Shown: positions 54,234 through 63,411 of the stretch, one piece after another | Numbering within the stretch: position 1 is the first letter of the stretch | Layout: every line of letters begins with the position of its first letter | Assembly (NCBI RefSeq): GCF_900111195.1 | Contig: NZ_FOGL01000008.1 | Coordinates: 62,001 to 126,000, forward strand | DNA length: 64,000 nt | Reading direction: 5' to 3' | Source of the DNA: Gracilibacillus ureilyticus | GTDB taxonomy: Bacteria; Bacillota; Bacilli; Bacillales; Amphibacillaceae | Made by a program: the position numbers and the translations under genes | Notes under the pieces: generated by a model | What the model saw: the letters and a program-made list of their open reading frames with translations, nothing else | What the model was told of the DNA's origin: nothing | Database searches by the model: none

Positions 54234-55783
54234 GTGCATCTACCTTTGTCAAAAGTACATTAATTTTAACGATTGCAACATTATTGTCGAAAGTATTGGG
54301 CAGTGTGTTTCGGATTCCATTGCAGAATATTGCAGGAGATGAAGTGTTAGGGATATTCAGTTTAGTTTATCCTGTATATATGGTGGCGCTAATACTATCC
54401 GTTGCAGGACTGCCTCTTGCTATATCAAAGTTGATCGCAGAAGCACATACTAAACAGGATAAAAGGTCTATCAGGGAGATTTATATTACAGCTAGCATTT
54501 TAGCGATTTTGTTCGGTATTGTGAGTTTCAGTTTGATATTCTTGTTCTCTGAATATATTGCCAATGCGATTGGAGGGCCTTCTACAAGAATTGCTTTAAT
54601 CGTCGTTGCTGGTACATTACTTGTTGCACCTTATATGGCAGTATACCGTGGTTATTTCCAGGGAACAGGTGATATGAAACCAACTGCTCTTTCACAAGTG
54701 CTGGAACAGTTTGTTCGTGTAGGGCTTATTTTAGTCATTGCCTATTACTTAGTAGAGCAAGGATATTCTGATGAAATTATCGCAGGTGGGGTGATGGCTG
54801 GTTCCATTATTGGTGCTTTAGCTTCCCTTCTCTACTTACGGGTAAAATACCACAGAGCTCATATAGAAATACCCGAAGGCCATCAGTATTCTTTGCCTCT
54901 TTTTAAGAAATGGATGAAAGTCATCTTGTCAATTTCGATCCCGATTGCGATTGGGTCATTAACAATGGCTTTATTCAATATGGTTGATTCAGTTACCGTG
55001 ACTTACGGGTTACGAGTATCAGGTGTCTCAACAGATGAGGTAAATTATTTGTATGGAATTTACGGAAGGGGTTTGACGGTTGTTCAGATTGCAACAGTTT
55101 TTGCAACATCGATTGTCCTTCCATTAGTGCCATTAATTACTCAGAAATTAACGAACAAAGATAGCGAAGGAACAAGGAACATCATTGAAAAAACATATCG
55201 TATGACACATTTAATTTCATGGCCGGCAGCTGCTGGTTTACTTGTATTAACTGCCCCATTAAATTTAGGCTTATTTACAAACATGGAAGATAATACGATG
55301 CTTGCAATCATTAATGCAAGCTCTGTTTTCACATCTTTCACGCTGCTAGGAACGGGAATTTTACAAGGGATGAACCTAGCCCGAACTGCGGCTTTTATAA
55401 TTTTAGGCGGAGTTGTTTTAAAGACTGTAGCAAACACCTTGTTTGTTCAATGGTATGGACTAAATGGGGCTGCATGGGCCACAATGCTTGTTTATATTGT
55501 AATTTTTATTATTAACACGATCATTATATACCGCCATATACCTTTCAGACTGTTTGATAAAAATGTTATGAAGATCCTGTTCTCTGCAGTCGTAATGGGG
55601 GCTGTTATTGGTACTCCTTTATACTTTTTTGAAGCAGGAGAGATGACGAGATTAGCAGCAATGGGCTATGTAATGGTAGCTATCGCTATTGGAGCAGTTA
55701 TCTATGGTGGACTGTTGATTCTGTTAAAAGCAGTGAATTTAGCAGAATTACCGGTTATCGGAAAAAGATTTAAGAAAAAGTAG
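54230..55783 (+). CDS. Lipid-linked saccharide flippase (MOP family, SpoVB/YtgP type)
   Basis: The 517-residue protein has 14 predicted membrane helices and the N-terminal pattern TIATLLSKVLGSVFRIPL, as in YtgP/SpoVB/MurJ-like proteins. It likely moves either lipid II or, given the adjacent tagA, the lipid-linked wall polysaccharide. Overlap with tagA (ATGA) suggests tight coupling. Which lipid it carries is not visible in sequence. Confidence 0.85.
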   Translation: MSASTFVKSTLILTIATLLSKVLGSVFRIPLQNIAGDEVLGIFSLVYPVYMVALILSVAGLPLAISKLIAEAHTKQDKRSIREIYITASILAILFGIVSFSLIFLFSEYIANAIGGPSTRIALIVVAGTLLVAPYMAVYRGYFQGTGDMKPTALSQVLEQFVRVGLILVIAYYLVEQGYSDEIIAGGVMAGSIIGALASLLYLRVKYHRAHIEIPEGHQYSLPLFKKWMKVILSISIPIAIGSLTMALFNMVDSVTVTYGLRVSGVSTDEVNYLYGIYGRGLTVVQIATVFATSIVLPLVPLITQKLTNKDSEGTRNIIEKTYRMTHLISWPAAAGLLVLTAPLNLGLFTNMEDNTMLAIINASSVFTSFTLLGTGILQGMNLARTAAFIILGGVVLKTVANTLFVQWYGLNGAAWATMLVYIVIFIINTIIIYRHIPFRLFDKNVMKILFSAVVMGAVIGTPLYFFEAGEMTRLAAMGYVMVAIAIGAVIYGGLLILLKAVNLAELPVIGKRFKKK

Positions 55784-55807
55784 GGGCAGGTGTACTGCCT
55801 CTTTTTT
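55783..55807 (+). terminator. Terminator after the flippase gene
   Basis: GGGGCAG and CTGCCTC form a 7-bp stem with one G-U pair and a 5-nt loop, followed by six T, starting at the last base of the stop codon. Confidence 0.75.
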
Positions 55808-55861
55808 ATTTAATAGAGTTGGTATATGATAGAAATGAATAATCTGGAAAGGAAGATGATG

Positions 55862-56764
55862 TTGAGAAAAAAATCGACAGAACTGCTGGTATATGAGCAC
55901 TTAGCCAAGCGAAAGTCTTTATCAGAAGCGGAAGCAAAAAAACACAGGAAATTGAAAAGAGGATACGAAGGAGAGGTTTTATTTGATTCGTATGTAGAAG
56001 AAATAAAACAAGATTATATTCTGATCCGGAATATGTGGCTTTCCTGTAACGGTAAAGTTTTCGAAATTGATCACGCACTTTTAATCGAAAACGCGATTTA
56101 TTTATATGAGGTAAAGAATTTTATCGGCGAATATTATTATTCCGATGATAAACTATATCTCTTTTCCGGTAGAGAAATTGACGATCCATTAACTCAATTA
56201 AAAAGAACAGAATCATTATTGAATCAATTATTCCATCAATTAGGTTACCAGGTTCCAACTCAGGCCGCCGTTGTCTTCGTCAACCCCGAATGCACAATCT
56301 TCAAAGCACCGCGAAATAAACTCCTGCTCCCAACACAATTAAATCGTTATTTTCGCACACTCCCTCAAAACAGACCAATAGATCCTAAATTCCACCATTT
56401 ATCCAATAAACTTAATTCTTTAAGACTTGAAAAATCCCCCTACGAAAAACTTCCTGAATTTCATTATGAGGACTTACAGAAAGGAATCCCTTGTCTGAAA
56501 TGTAACGGATTTTACAAAAGAGCTGAAGGAAAAATGTGTATTTGTCAGAACTGTGGAGAGAAAGAACTCGCCCAATCAGCAATACTGCGAAATATTGAAG
56601 AATTCATGATACTGTTTCCAAGCGAAAAAGTAACTAGTGAAAAAATAAGGGACTGGTGCAATATCCCGGTTCCCTTAAGAAGGATTTCGTATACCCTGCT
56701 TAAATACTTAGAAAAGAAAGGAACGAATACTGGCTCATATTATGTGAAGAAGCAGTTAGATTGA
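55862..56764 (+). CDS. NERD-domain protein with zinc-ribbon-like tail
   Basis: The 300-residue product has a NERD nuclease-related domain (about 30-150: KRGYEGEVLFDSYVEEI, CNGKVFEIDHALLI, IYLYEVKNFIG with the Glu-x-Lys core), then a Cys pair region CLKCNGFYKRAEG and CICQNCGE, a likely zinc ribbon, and a winged-helix-like tail. I chose TTG 55862 after GGAAAGGA; ATGs at 55826 and 55856 are closer to a promoter TATGAT and poorly spaced. The function of most NERD proteins is unknown. It has no clear terminator and is followed by the repeat array. Confidence 0.82.
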   Translation: MRKKSTELLVYEHLAKRKSLSEAEAKKHRKLKRGYEGEVLFDSYVEEIKQDYILIRNMWLSCNGKVFEIDHALLIENAIYLYEVKNFIGEYYYSDDKLYLFSGREIDDPLTQLKRTESLLNQLFHQLGYQVPTQAAVVFVNPECTIFKAPRNKLLLPTQLNRYFRTLPQNRPIDPKFHHLSNKLNSLRLEKSPYEKLPEFHYEDLQKGIPCLKCNGFYKRAEGKMCICQNCGEKELAQSAILRNIEEFMILFPSEKVTSEKIRDWCNIPVPLRRISYTLLKYLEKKGTNTGSYYVKKQLD

Positions 56765-56910
56765 GAAATTGTAGTATTGGTAGCTTTAAGCGATTGGGAT
56801 TGCATTTACATCATAAAGGAAAGTACGACAGCGTTAATTTGGGGAGAAATGTATTTGTAATTATGTGCTCTTCGTGTTTAAGAGGATGTTGTTTCTAGTG
56901 AAAATGCAAA
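56765..56910. other. Short gene-free stretch before the repeat array
   Basis: No gene or terminator was seen between the NERD gene and the array of 52-bp repeats. Confidence 0.4.
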
Positions 56911-57310
56911 TTCACGTCGAAATCTTCTCTTGCATCAGCGGAGATTTGGTTGTGATCTCCTCTTCACGGCGAAATCTCATGCACTGAGCATGGAGATTTG
57001 GTTGTGAGCCTCGCTTCACGTCGAAATCTCATGCACTGAGCACGGAGATTTGGTTGTGATCGCTACTTCACGTCGAAATCTTCTCTTACATCAGCGGAGA
57101 TTTGGTTGTGATCTCTACTTCACGTCGAAATCTTCTCTTGCACCAGCGGAGATTTGGTTGTGATCTCTACTTCACGTCGAAATCTCATGCACTGAGCATG
57201 GAGATTTGGTTGTGAGCCTCGCTTCACGTCGAAATCTTCTCTTGCATCAGCGGAGATTTGGTTGTGATCTCCTCTTCACTTTGAAATCTCATGCAGCAAG
57301 CATCAAGATT
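56911..57310. repeat. Tandem array of 52-bp repeats with hairpin cores
   Basis: Seven full units begin at 56911, 56963, 57015, 57067, 57119, 57171 and 57223, each 52 bp, with a degenerate eighth at 57275. Each unit consists of TTCACGTCG, a 28-nt core and GGTTGTGA plus 7 variable nt. Cores come in two types: A (AAATCT, TCTCTTGCATCAGCGG, AGATTT) and B (AAATCTCATGC, ACTGA, GCATGGAGATTT), which folds into an 11-bp stem with one bulge. The order is A-B-B-A-A-B-A then a B-like remnant. The 52-bp period is not a multiple of three, and every unit contains stops; it is non-coding. Confidence 0.92.
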
Positions 57311-57339
57311 AATTATGGCTCCCAGAGCTCCCCACACTA

Positions 57340-57365
57340 ATACCCCGCTGCCAACAGCGGGGTAT
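57340..57365. terminator. GC-rich hairpin after the patB-like gene
   Basis: ATACCCCGCTG and CAGCGGGGTAT form a perfect 11-bp stem with a 4-nt loop, 13 nt beyond the stop codon of the minus-strand gene. There is no T-run, so it may act as a strong pause or RNA stabiliser between the convergent genes rather than a classical terminator. Confidence 0.6.
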
Positions 57366-57378
57366 CCACTCACACGCA

Positions 57379-58374
57379 TTATTCTTTTGTTAAATAAATG
57401 CCAAAGTCCTCTGGTACTTCTGCGGGGTTTTCTTCACTTATTCGTTTTGCAATCAGCTTTCCGACTTCTGGATAGAAGTGGTGGCCGTCAAAATAATTGG
57501 ATAAATCCTCTGTTACGGAATTAGGGTACATAAAATGATGCACTCCCCCAAAAACATCGACCAAATCATCCAGCCAGCGTTCATAGCCTGCTTCATTGCC
57601 CTCTTCAATCATTGCACGGTATAACGGGGCAGATATCGGTGTGGTAAAGATGACAAATTCCGTGTCGGGATTTTCCTCCTTTAAATGCTGCAGTACTGAT
57701 TTCATTTCTTTATTATATTGGTAATTCTCGCCATAAAACTGCTGGCGGAATTTGTATATTTTCGCCTTTGTCTCTTCCTCGATTGTACCGAGTTCAAAAT
57801 GTTTGGCAAATGCAGTATTCTCCCGATTATAATTTCTTAGATCAACGATTTGGTCGTTTTGTGATAAACGGTAATTTTTTCTGGCATATTCCAGCACATC
57901 GAGAGAGAGCAAATTTTTCCAGCGGTAAAAAGGTTCTTTCACTTTTTCTGTATATGGCTCGAGTGAGACAGGATCAGTACTTTCTTTCAGACTGCTTTTA
58001 AAAAAATCTACACCTATAATAATCCGCTCAAATTCGCTGCCTTTCTGCTCTTTTGCAAAATCAATCATCGCTTCATATTCGAGAAAAGACAGATCACTTG
58101 CAGCAAAATTATAGACATCCATTCCGGTAAATTCTTCTGCAGGTATGTAAGTAGTCCTGCTGCTGCCAATTAACAGTGTATCGTAATCCGATTTCCCGTA
58201 ATATAACTGATTCACCTTCTGTTGACGCTCATCAATAACAAACTGCACGTCGTTATTTTCATGAGAATGGCTGAATGTCCAGAGCGGATCAATCCAGTAA
58301 TTGAATCCACCTATTGCCAGTAATACAGCAATTACTAATACAAGAAACACGGATGTAAAGAGCTTATATGACAT
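57379..58374 (-). CDS. SGNH-like exported protein, PatB type
   Basis: The 331-residue protein has an N-terminal membrane anchor (about 7-26) and an outer SGNH-like domain: the block I motif DTLLIGSSRTTYIPAEEF with the nucleophile Ser, YNFAASDLS, and the block V pair DGHHFYPEVG with catalytic Asp and His. PatB proteins pass acetyl groups from the membrane MBOAT protein PatA to wall polysaccharides; in B. anthracis PatA/PatB acetylate the polymer that binds SLH proteins. It lies 77 nt downstream of the patA-like gene. Confidence 0.85.
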   Translation of the reverse strand: MSYKLFTSVFLVLVIAVLLAIGGFNYWIDPLWTFSHSHENNDVQFVIDERQQKVNQLYYGKSDYDTLLIGSSRTTYIPAEEFTGMDVYNFAASDLSFLEYEAMIDFAKEQKGSEFERIIIGVDFFKSSLKESTDPVSLEPYTEKVKEPFYRWKNLLSLDVLEYARKNYRLSQNDQIVDLRNYNRENTAFAKHFELGTIEEETKAKIYKFRQQFYGENYQYNKEMKSVLQHLKEENPDTEFVIFTTPISAPLYRAMIEEGNEAGYERWLDDLVDVFGGVHHFMYPNSVTEDLSNYFDGHHFYPEVGKLIAKRISEENPAEVPEDFGIYLTKE

Positions 58375-58451
58375 GAAAAAATCTCCTTATTTTATAAAAA
58401 TCAACGCCTTTGGGTACTCGTCTTCACAGCAGTCATCCAGCTTATTTTTTC

Positions 58452-59840
58452 TTAAAAATTAAAATAGAGAAACTCTGACACCTGCTGAAGTCTTAATGCT
58501 GCGTAAATGAACAAACATGCAGCGAATGCGGCATAGACAGGATTAGGGCGCAGTCTATCTGTCCACTGGATCGAGTTTTTGACAAACAATGCCAGGAGTG
58601 ATGCACCAATTAAATAGATAAGCAGCTTGTCAGAGTTTTCCATAAACAACTCCATTGTGACAGGTACTGAATCGAAACGAACCATTGCTGTCAGTACATT
58701 GAGTGCTGTCGCAAAATCAGGAGCTCTGAAGAAAACCCATGTTGCATTAATAAATTGAAAGGTAACAAACCATGCAACAATGGCCGGAAGTTTTAGACCT
58801 AACTGATGCCAAAGTCTGTGAACCATCATCGCCATTCCATGCATCACACCCCATGCAATAAACGTCCAGCCAGCCCCGTGCCAAAAACCGCTGATAAAGA
58901 AAACGATAAAAATATGTATATAAGTTCGGCCAACAGATACACGATTTCCACCCAACGGAATATAGATATAACTTGTTAAAAACCTTGATAATGTAATATG
59001 CCATCTCCGCCAGAAATCCTGAATGCTTACTGCTTTATATGGAGAATCAAAATTTATTGGCAAACGGATATTAAACAGCAATGCTAAGCCAATCGCCATA
59101 TCTGAATACCCGCTAAAATCGAAGTATAATTGAAAAGTGTACGAAAGTGATGTAATCCAGCCGTCTGCCAGTGTGAGACTGGCTGAATTAGCGAAACCTT
59201 CATTTGCCCATATCGCGAATGTATCGGCAATCGCTACTTTTTTAAACAGACCAATCGAAAATAGAAACAGTCCCTTAGCGATATTCTCACCATTCATCCG
59301 TTTATTTGTTCTGTCTACATACTGCCCCATTACTTCCTTATGATGAACAATTGGCCCTGCAATTAACTGCGGGAAAAAGGAAATAAATAAGGCATAATGA
59401 AGAAAACTGTTTTCCTCCACCTTGTTCTGGTATACATCGACGAGATATGCAATCTGTTGAAAAGTATAAAAACTGATGGCCAGGGGCAATATTAAATGCA
59501 GGAAGTTATAGTTTGTATCAAATAAAAAGTTAATGTTGCTAACAAAGAAATCGTAATATTTAAAGAATCCGAGCAGACTGACATTAAAGATAATTCCAAT
59601 CGTCAGAATAAGTTTACGATTTTTCTTCCTCTTTAATAAGAAAGTTCCGAATCCGTAATTAATAATAATGGATGCGAGTAACAGCCATAAATAAACAGGA
59701 TTCCACCAGCTGTAAAAAAATAAGGAACCGACAAACAGCCATGCTTTTCCAATCGTCGGATGAATTTTATTACATATAAAATAACCAAAAAACATAACAG
59801 GTAAAAATACAAAAATAAACTCAAACGAGTTGAATAGCAT
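58452..59840 (-). CDS. MBOAT acyltransferase, PatA type
   Basis: The 462-residue membrane protein has about 11 helices and the MBOAT hallmarks FWRRWHITLSRFLTSYIYIP and ISGFWHGAGWTFIAWGVMHG with the catalytic His. It moves acetyl groups from the cytoplasm outward. Its partner is the PatB-like gene just downstream. ATG 59840 follows GAGGGAG by 9 nt; an upstream GTG frame is overlapping the ribosome binding site. DltB-like proteins share the fold, but no dltA/C/D genes are present here. Confidence 0.88.
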   Translation of the reverse strand: MLFNSFEFIFVFLPVMFFGYFICNKIHPTIGKAWLFVGSLFFYSWWNPVYLWLLLASIIINYGFGTFLLKRKKNRKLILTIGIIFNVSLLGFFKYYDFFVSNINFLFDTNYNFLHLILPLAISFYTFQQIAYLVDVYQNKVEENSFLHYALFISFFPQLIAGPIVHHKEVMGQYVDRTNKRMNGENIAKGLFLFSIGLFKKVAIADTFAIWANEGFANSASLTLADGWITSLSYTFQLYFDFSGYSDMAIGLALLFNIRLPINFDSPYKAVSIQDFWRRWHITLSRFLTSYIYIPLGGNRVSVGRTYIHIFIVFFISGFWHGAGWTFIAWGVMHGMAMMVHRLWHQLGLKLPAIVAWFVTFQFINATWVFFRAPDFATALNVLTAMVRFDSVPVTMELFMENSDKLLIYLIGASLLALFVKNSIQWTDRLRPNPVYAAFAACLFIYAALRLQQVSEFLYFNF

Positions 59841-59916
59841 AACGGCAAGCTCCCTCACTAATCTTTAATCAAACACAATCATACTACAAATGTCTAATAT
59901 TGTCATGCTTACTTTT

Positions 59917-59956
59917 TTTCTCAAAAGAAAAAGAGAGGAATACTTTTTTCCTCTCT
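59917..59956 (-). terminator. Terminator of the SLH phosphodiester glycosidase gene
   Basis: On the minus strand AGAGAGGAA pairs with TTCCTCTCT (9 bp, 7-nt loop), followed by TTTTCTTTT. It begins 2 nt after the stop codon. Confidence 0.85.
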
Positions 59957-59958
59957 GA

Positions 59959-61695
59959 TCACTCTTCTGTTGCTCTGTATAAAAATGCAGTAAATTGGGC
60001 TCTCGTTACAGATACGTCCGGACGATATGTTCCGTCAGGGAAACCTGTCGCCAAATTATTGGCTGCCAGTGCATTGACATAGTCATATCCCCAGTGGGTT
60101 GTTTTTACATCTGGGTAATAACCTTTATCTGCCATTGGAATTTCAAAAGCTTTTTGTAACAATACTGCCATTTCAGCTCTTGTTAGTTTGTCGTTCTGCT
60201 TGAAGTATCCATTTCCTTTACCTGTTAACAGGCCTGCATTTTCAGCTGCTGCTATATATTTATAATATTTGTCCGTTGTTTTCACATCTTTAAAACCGGG
60301 ATTTGTTACATTCGACATATCTAAATTCAACTGATTTGCTAATAATATAGCTGCCTGGCTTCTTGTAATGGCATTGTTTGGCCGGAATGTCTTATCAGGA
60401 TAACCGGATATTGTTCCATTTCCTACAAGTGTTTCAATTTCATCATATGCCCAGAAATCGTAGCGTACATCAGTAAAAGTTGATGGTGGTGCTGTAGAGA
60501 TTGCCAGCAAGGTCGTGGATACAGCTCTCTCGTAACCGTCAGATGGTGAGTTCGCCAGTGTAGCAAACTGATTGCCAGGATATCTGACAGCCATTGTTGT
60601 CGAACCGCCTCCATCTAGATTCAGTGCCCTGTCTACACCTAAATCAACCAGATAGTTCGCAAATTCCCGTAAACTCATCCCCGTACTGTAGCCGCTTTGT
60701 CGCCCGTCAACCGTAATATAATAAACACGGTCACCAGATTTGCTGATGGCAACAGCAGTTCTCGGCGCTCTTGTTCTGGCATTTGGACTATTAGGATCCA
60801 TTGTCATCGAGACTTTTCCGTCTTTCACAAGCAATGGCCCGCTCGCTAACATAAACTGAGACTCTTTCCATTTACTATCAACATTTATTGATAATGAAAT
60901 AGAATCTCCTTCTTTAATATTCTCTAAATCTTCCATCCCTTCACCAATACCTGAAATAACAAATCCGTTCTCAGGAATTGCTGTTTTGGATGTATCACCT
61001 TTTGCCCGGACTTTGGATACTTGTCCTGTAACAGTTGTCCCAAATTCATAGGTAGGTTTTGTTGGTAGTGTTACAACAATCTCTCTCCCGTATTGATTGG
61101 TATCGGTATAGCTGCTAGTGAAATCTGACGTATATAATATCGTTTCATTCTCGTACCGCAGTTTGTTCGTACTGGTAATATCATATGTATTCCCATTGTG
61201 AGTATAGGTCATATCAATATTGTAATAATCGATAATTCCTTTTCCGCTGCTGTTTACACCAAAAGCAATCGGCTGGTTCACATATTTATCGGATCCAGGG
61301 AAAATTTCACCGGCATGGATCAATTTATTATCCTTTGACACGAGGTTCATTGCAGTGCCTAAATGGAAAAAGGATGCATTAATTGCACCGACTACCGAAT
61401 GTCCCTGTGTCGAGTTACGTCTCGCTTGTGATGTTGTTCTCTCAAGAGCATTCAGCGCTATCGGCACTCCGACATCTATATGTGTATATTGATTCGGTAA
61501 ATAAACTCCAAGAACCCGAACAGCTTGTTTGGTACTTCCGTCAGACAATCGAATATCTGTATAAGTCACACCTTCTGAAACGGAAAACTGGTCTTTGACA
61601 GTGGCTGCATTTACTCTTACTAAAGGTTCAAACACTAAGGCTAAAACAATCAAAACTACTAAACTACTTAAAATCTTTTTCCCCTGTTGCTTCAA
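59959..61695 (-). CDS. SLH-anchored phosphodiester glycosidase (NAGPA family)
   Basis: The 578-residue protein has a signal peptide (about 1-30), a phosphodiester glycosidase domain (about 75-395) with INASFFH, GFVISGIGEG, TAVAISKSGDRVYYITVDG and the typical ALNLDGGGSTTM, and three SLH repeats (about 405-578; ISGYPDKTFRPNNAITRSQA). The NAGPA family removes sugars linked by phosphodiester bonds; in bacteria teichoic acids and wall glycopolymers are possible targets. It stands alone with its own terminator. Substrate is unknown. Confidence 0.88.
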   Translation of the reverse strand: MKQQGKKILSSLVVLIVLALVFEPLVRVNAATVKDQFSVSEGVTYTDIRLSDGSTKQAVRVLGVYLPNQYTHIDVGVPIALNALERTTSQARRNSTQGHSVVGAINASFFHLGTAMNLVSKDNKLIHAGEIFPGSDKYVNQPIAFGVNSSGKGIIDYYNIDMTYTHNGNTYDITSTNKLRYENETILYTSDFTSSYTDTNQYGREIVVTLPTKPTYEFGTTVTGQVSKVRAKGDTSKTAIPENGFVISGIGEGMEDLENIKEGDSISLSINVDSKWKESQFMLASGPLLVKDGKVSMTMDPNSPNARTRAPRTAVAISKSGDRVYYITVDGRQSGYSTGMSLREFANYLVDLGVDRALNLDGGGSTTMAVRYPGNQFATLANSPSDGYERAVSTTLLAISTAPPSTFTDVRYDFWAYDEIETLVGNGTISGYPDKTFRPNNAITRSQAAILLANQLNLDMSNVTNPGFKDVKTTDKYYKYIAAAENAGLLTGKGNGYFKQNDKLTRAEMAVLLQKAFEIPMADKGYYPDVKTTHWGYDYVNALAANNLATGFPDGTYRPDVSVTRAQFTAFLYRATEE

Positions 61696-61805
61696 TTCAT
61701 AACTCTCCTTCTAAAGTTGTCATCCTCTCATATTATAAACCTATTAACCTTTAATTAATAGATTTTTTTTATTTTTTTGGATAAATTAGGTATTTCCTCC
61801 TGCAT

Positions 61806-61838
61806 AAAAAAAGCCTCTCCCTTTCTCAGGAAGAGACT
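61806..61838 (-). terminator. Terminator of the CAP/stalk-domain protein gene
   Basis: On the minus strand AGTCTCTTCC pairs with GGGAGAGGCT (10 bp, two G-U), followed by seven T. The stem overlaps the stop codon. Confidence 0.85.
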
Positions 61839-63240
61839 AATGAGTATAGTGGCGACTGATAGAGACTTTTTTTTCGGCCTGATCCCAGTTTACCTTTGCT
61901 CCTAAACCTTCAGAAATAAAACGTACCGGGACAAATGTAACACCATTAATAATTTGTGGTGCCACATCAAGATGATAGACTCTGTCATTAATAAATGCCT
62001 TCTTATAATTCGCCTGTAATTTTATGGTCGTACTTCCCTCAGTAATGGTAATTTCTTCTGTCATTTGGTCCCAGTTTACGTCCATTTTTAAATATTCACT
62101 GATTAATCTTAACGGAACCATTGTACGGCCATGATAGATAAACGGTTTTTCCTGATATAATTCAACTTGCTCTTCTTCATTATATAAATAAGCATATTCT
62201 TCCTGCATGATAATTCCTATTTGGATTAATTCCTGTTCGCCTTCATCAAAATAACTGTCCATTGAGAAAAAATCGACTGCATATTCTATTGTTACAGGCT
62301 CGCCTTGAATATCCTTTATTCCCGTAATTTCAATCAGATACTTGCCGTCATAGATGGAAATACCGCTGGGCCTGAATATAATTGCGTTGTTGATTCCATA
62401 TCTTTCGTTATTCACATTAAAATACTTATTTGTACTGCTAACATGATTATACTGATGATCAAGTATCCATTGCTTATTATCTGACTGCCTTGTAATAGTA
62501 ACTTGAACTTCCTCTTCCTTAGGAAGTGAATATTTGTCAGGGTTTAGAGAAACCGACCATGGATGATCACCTTTAAACACCTCTGCAGGGAAATTCGCTA
62601 CTGGCCATGCAATATAGTTATAGTTGACAGCATCCTGACGGCTTTGATCAAATACTTGCATTGTACCATTGGAGTCGGCTAATCCGAAGCCTGTTTTTTT
62701 CAATGGCGGGTTTAAAATCCAGCGCCTGTGCCCAACACTCTCCATATTATGGCCGGTATCAGGCATATAACCGTCAATTATATTTGCCCATAAGTTGTTT
62801 CTGCCATATGATATATTACTGGTAGAAGTAGATTGATAACCTCTGTGGTAAAATTCTTTACTCATATCTTCCGGTTTTTGAGGGGTATGTGAGAAATCTC
62901 CCGAGGCTGCCAATAACAATGCTCCGTGTTGTGCTAAATCATTCAATCCCGGATCCAGGATGACGTCTCCTGGTAATCCTGCCAGTCTCCGCACAAAATT
63001 TGTCCCTTGTAAAGCCTGGTTTAACAGACTTTTATCAACAGTTCCGAGCTGATACGGATAAGAGATAATTGGTAGGGTTTCATGTGTCTGACTGATATTT
63101 GCGTTCTCTATATCTTCCCACATCTTCTTAATTTCAACTTTACTAGGAAAATTGAGTGGTGCTGCTGACAGATTGCCAACAGGTAAAATACATATAAATA
63201 TTATGAGAGCAATAATACCTTTCTGTAATCCCCGATCCAT
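61837..63240 (-). CDS. Secreted CAP-domain protein with copper amine oxidase-like stalk domain
   Basis: The 467-residue protein has a signal peptide (about 1-28), a CAP/SCP domain (about 70-225: LNDLAQHGALLLAASGDFSH, SVGHRRWILNPP) and C-terminal repeats of the copper-amine-oxidase N-terminal-like stalk domain (YHGRTMVPLRLISEYL, INGVTFVPVRFISEGLG), a beta-rich wall-associated module. ATG 63240 is 8 nt after AAGGGGG; the GTG 9 nt upstream overlaps the ribosome binding site. Role is unknown; SCP domains in Firmicutes often bind lipids or act as wall proteins. Confidence 0.85.
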   Translation of the reverse strand: MDRGLQKGIIALIIFICILPVGNLSAAPLNFPSKVEIKKMWEDIENANISQTHETLPIISYPYQLGTVDKSLLNQALQGTNFVRRLAGLPGDVILDPGLNDLAQHGALLLAASGDFSHTPQKPEDMSKEFYHRGYQSTSTSNISYGRNNLWANIIDGYMPDTGHNMESVGHRRWILNPPLKKTGFGLADSNGTMQVFDQSRQDAVNYNYIAWPVANFPAEVFKGDHPWSVSLNPDKYSLPKEEEVQVTITRQSDNKQWILDHQYNHVSSTNKYFNVNNERYGINNAIIFRPSGISIYDGKYLIEITGIKDIQGEPVTIEYAVDFFSMDSYFDEGEQELIQIGIIMQEEYAYLYNEEEQVELYQEKPFIYHGRTMVPLRLISEYLKMDVNWDQMTEEITITEGSTTIKLQANYKKAFINDRVYHLDVAPQIINGVTFVPVRFISEGLGAKVNWDQAEKKVSISRHYTH

Positions 63241-63366
63241 CTGTCCCACCCCCTTTTAATCTGTTTCTACTAATATATTACCCTAATATTTATAGCTTAT
63301 ATACAAAAAAAGATAATTATTCTTTTTTTTGAATTTTCTCTTTACCCCAACATATATTTTAGAGCC

Positions 63367-63400
63367 AAAAAAAAAGCATTGCCGCAATAAGCAGCAATGC
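63367..63400 (-). terminator. Terminator of the DUF6612-like gene
   Basis: On the minus strand GCATTGCTGC pairs with GCGGCAATGC (10 bp, one G-U; 5-nt loop), followed by nine T. Confidence 0.85.
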
Positions 63401-63411
63401 CTTTCTTTCTA

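Noticed and set aside
56911-57310. Possible CRISPR array
   Set aside because: Units follow each other in exact 52-bp steps, the variable segments recur instead of being unique spacers, and no cas gene is present.
58452-59840. DltB of a D-alanylation operon
   Set aside because: No dltA, dltC or dltD gene is adjacent, and the partner is a PatB-like SGNH protein.
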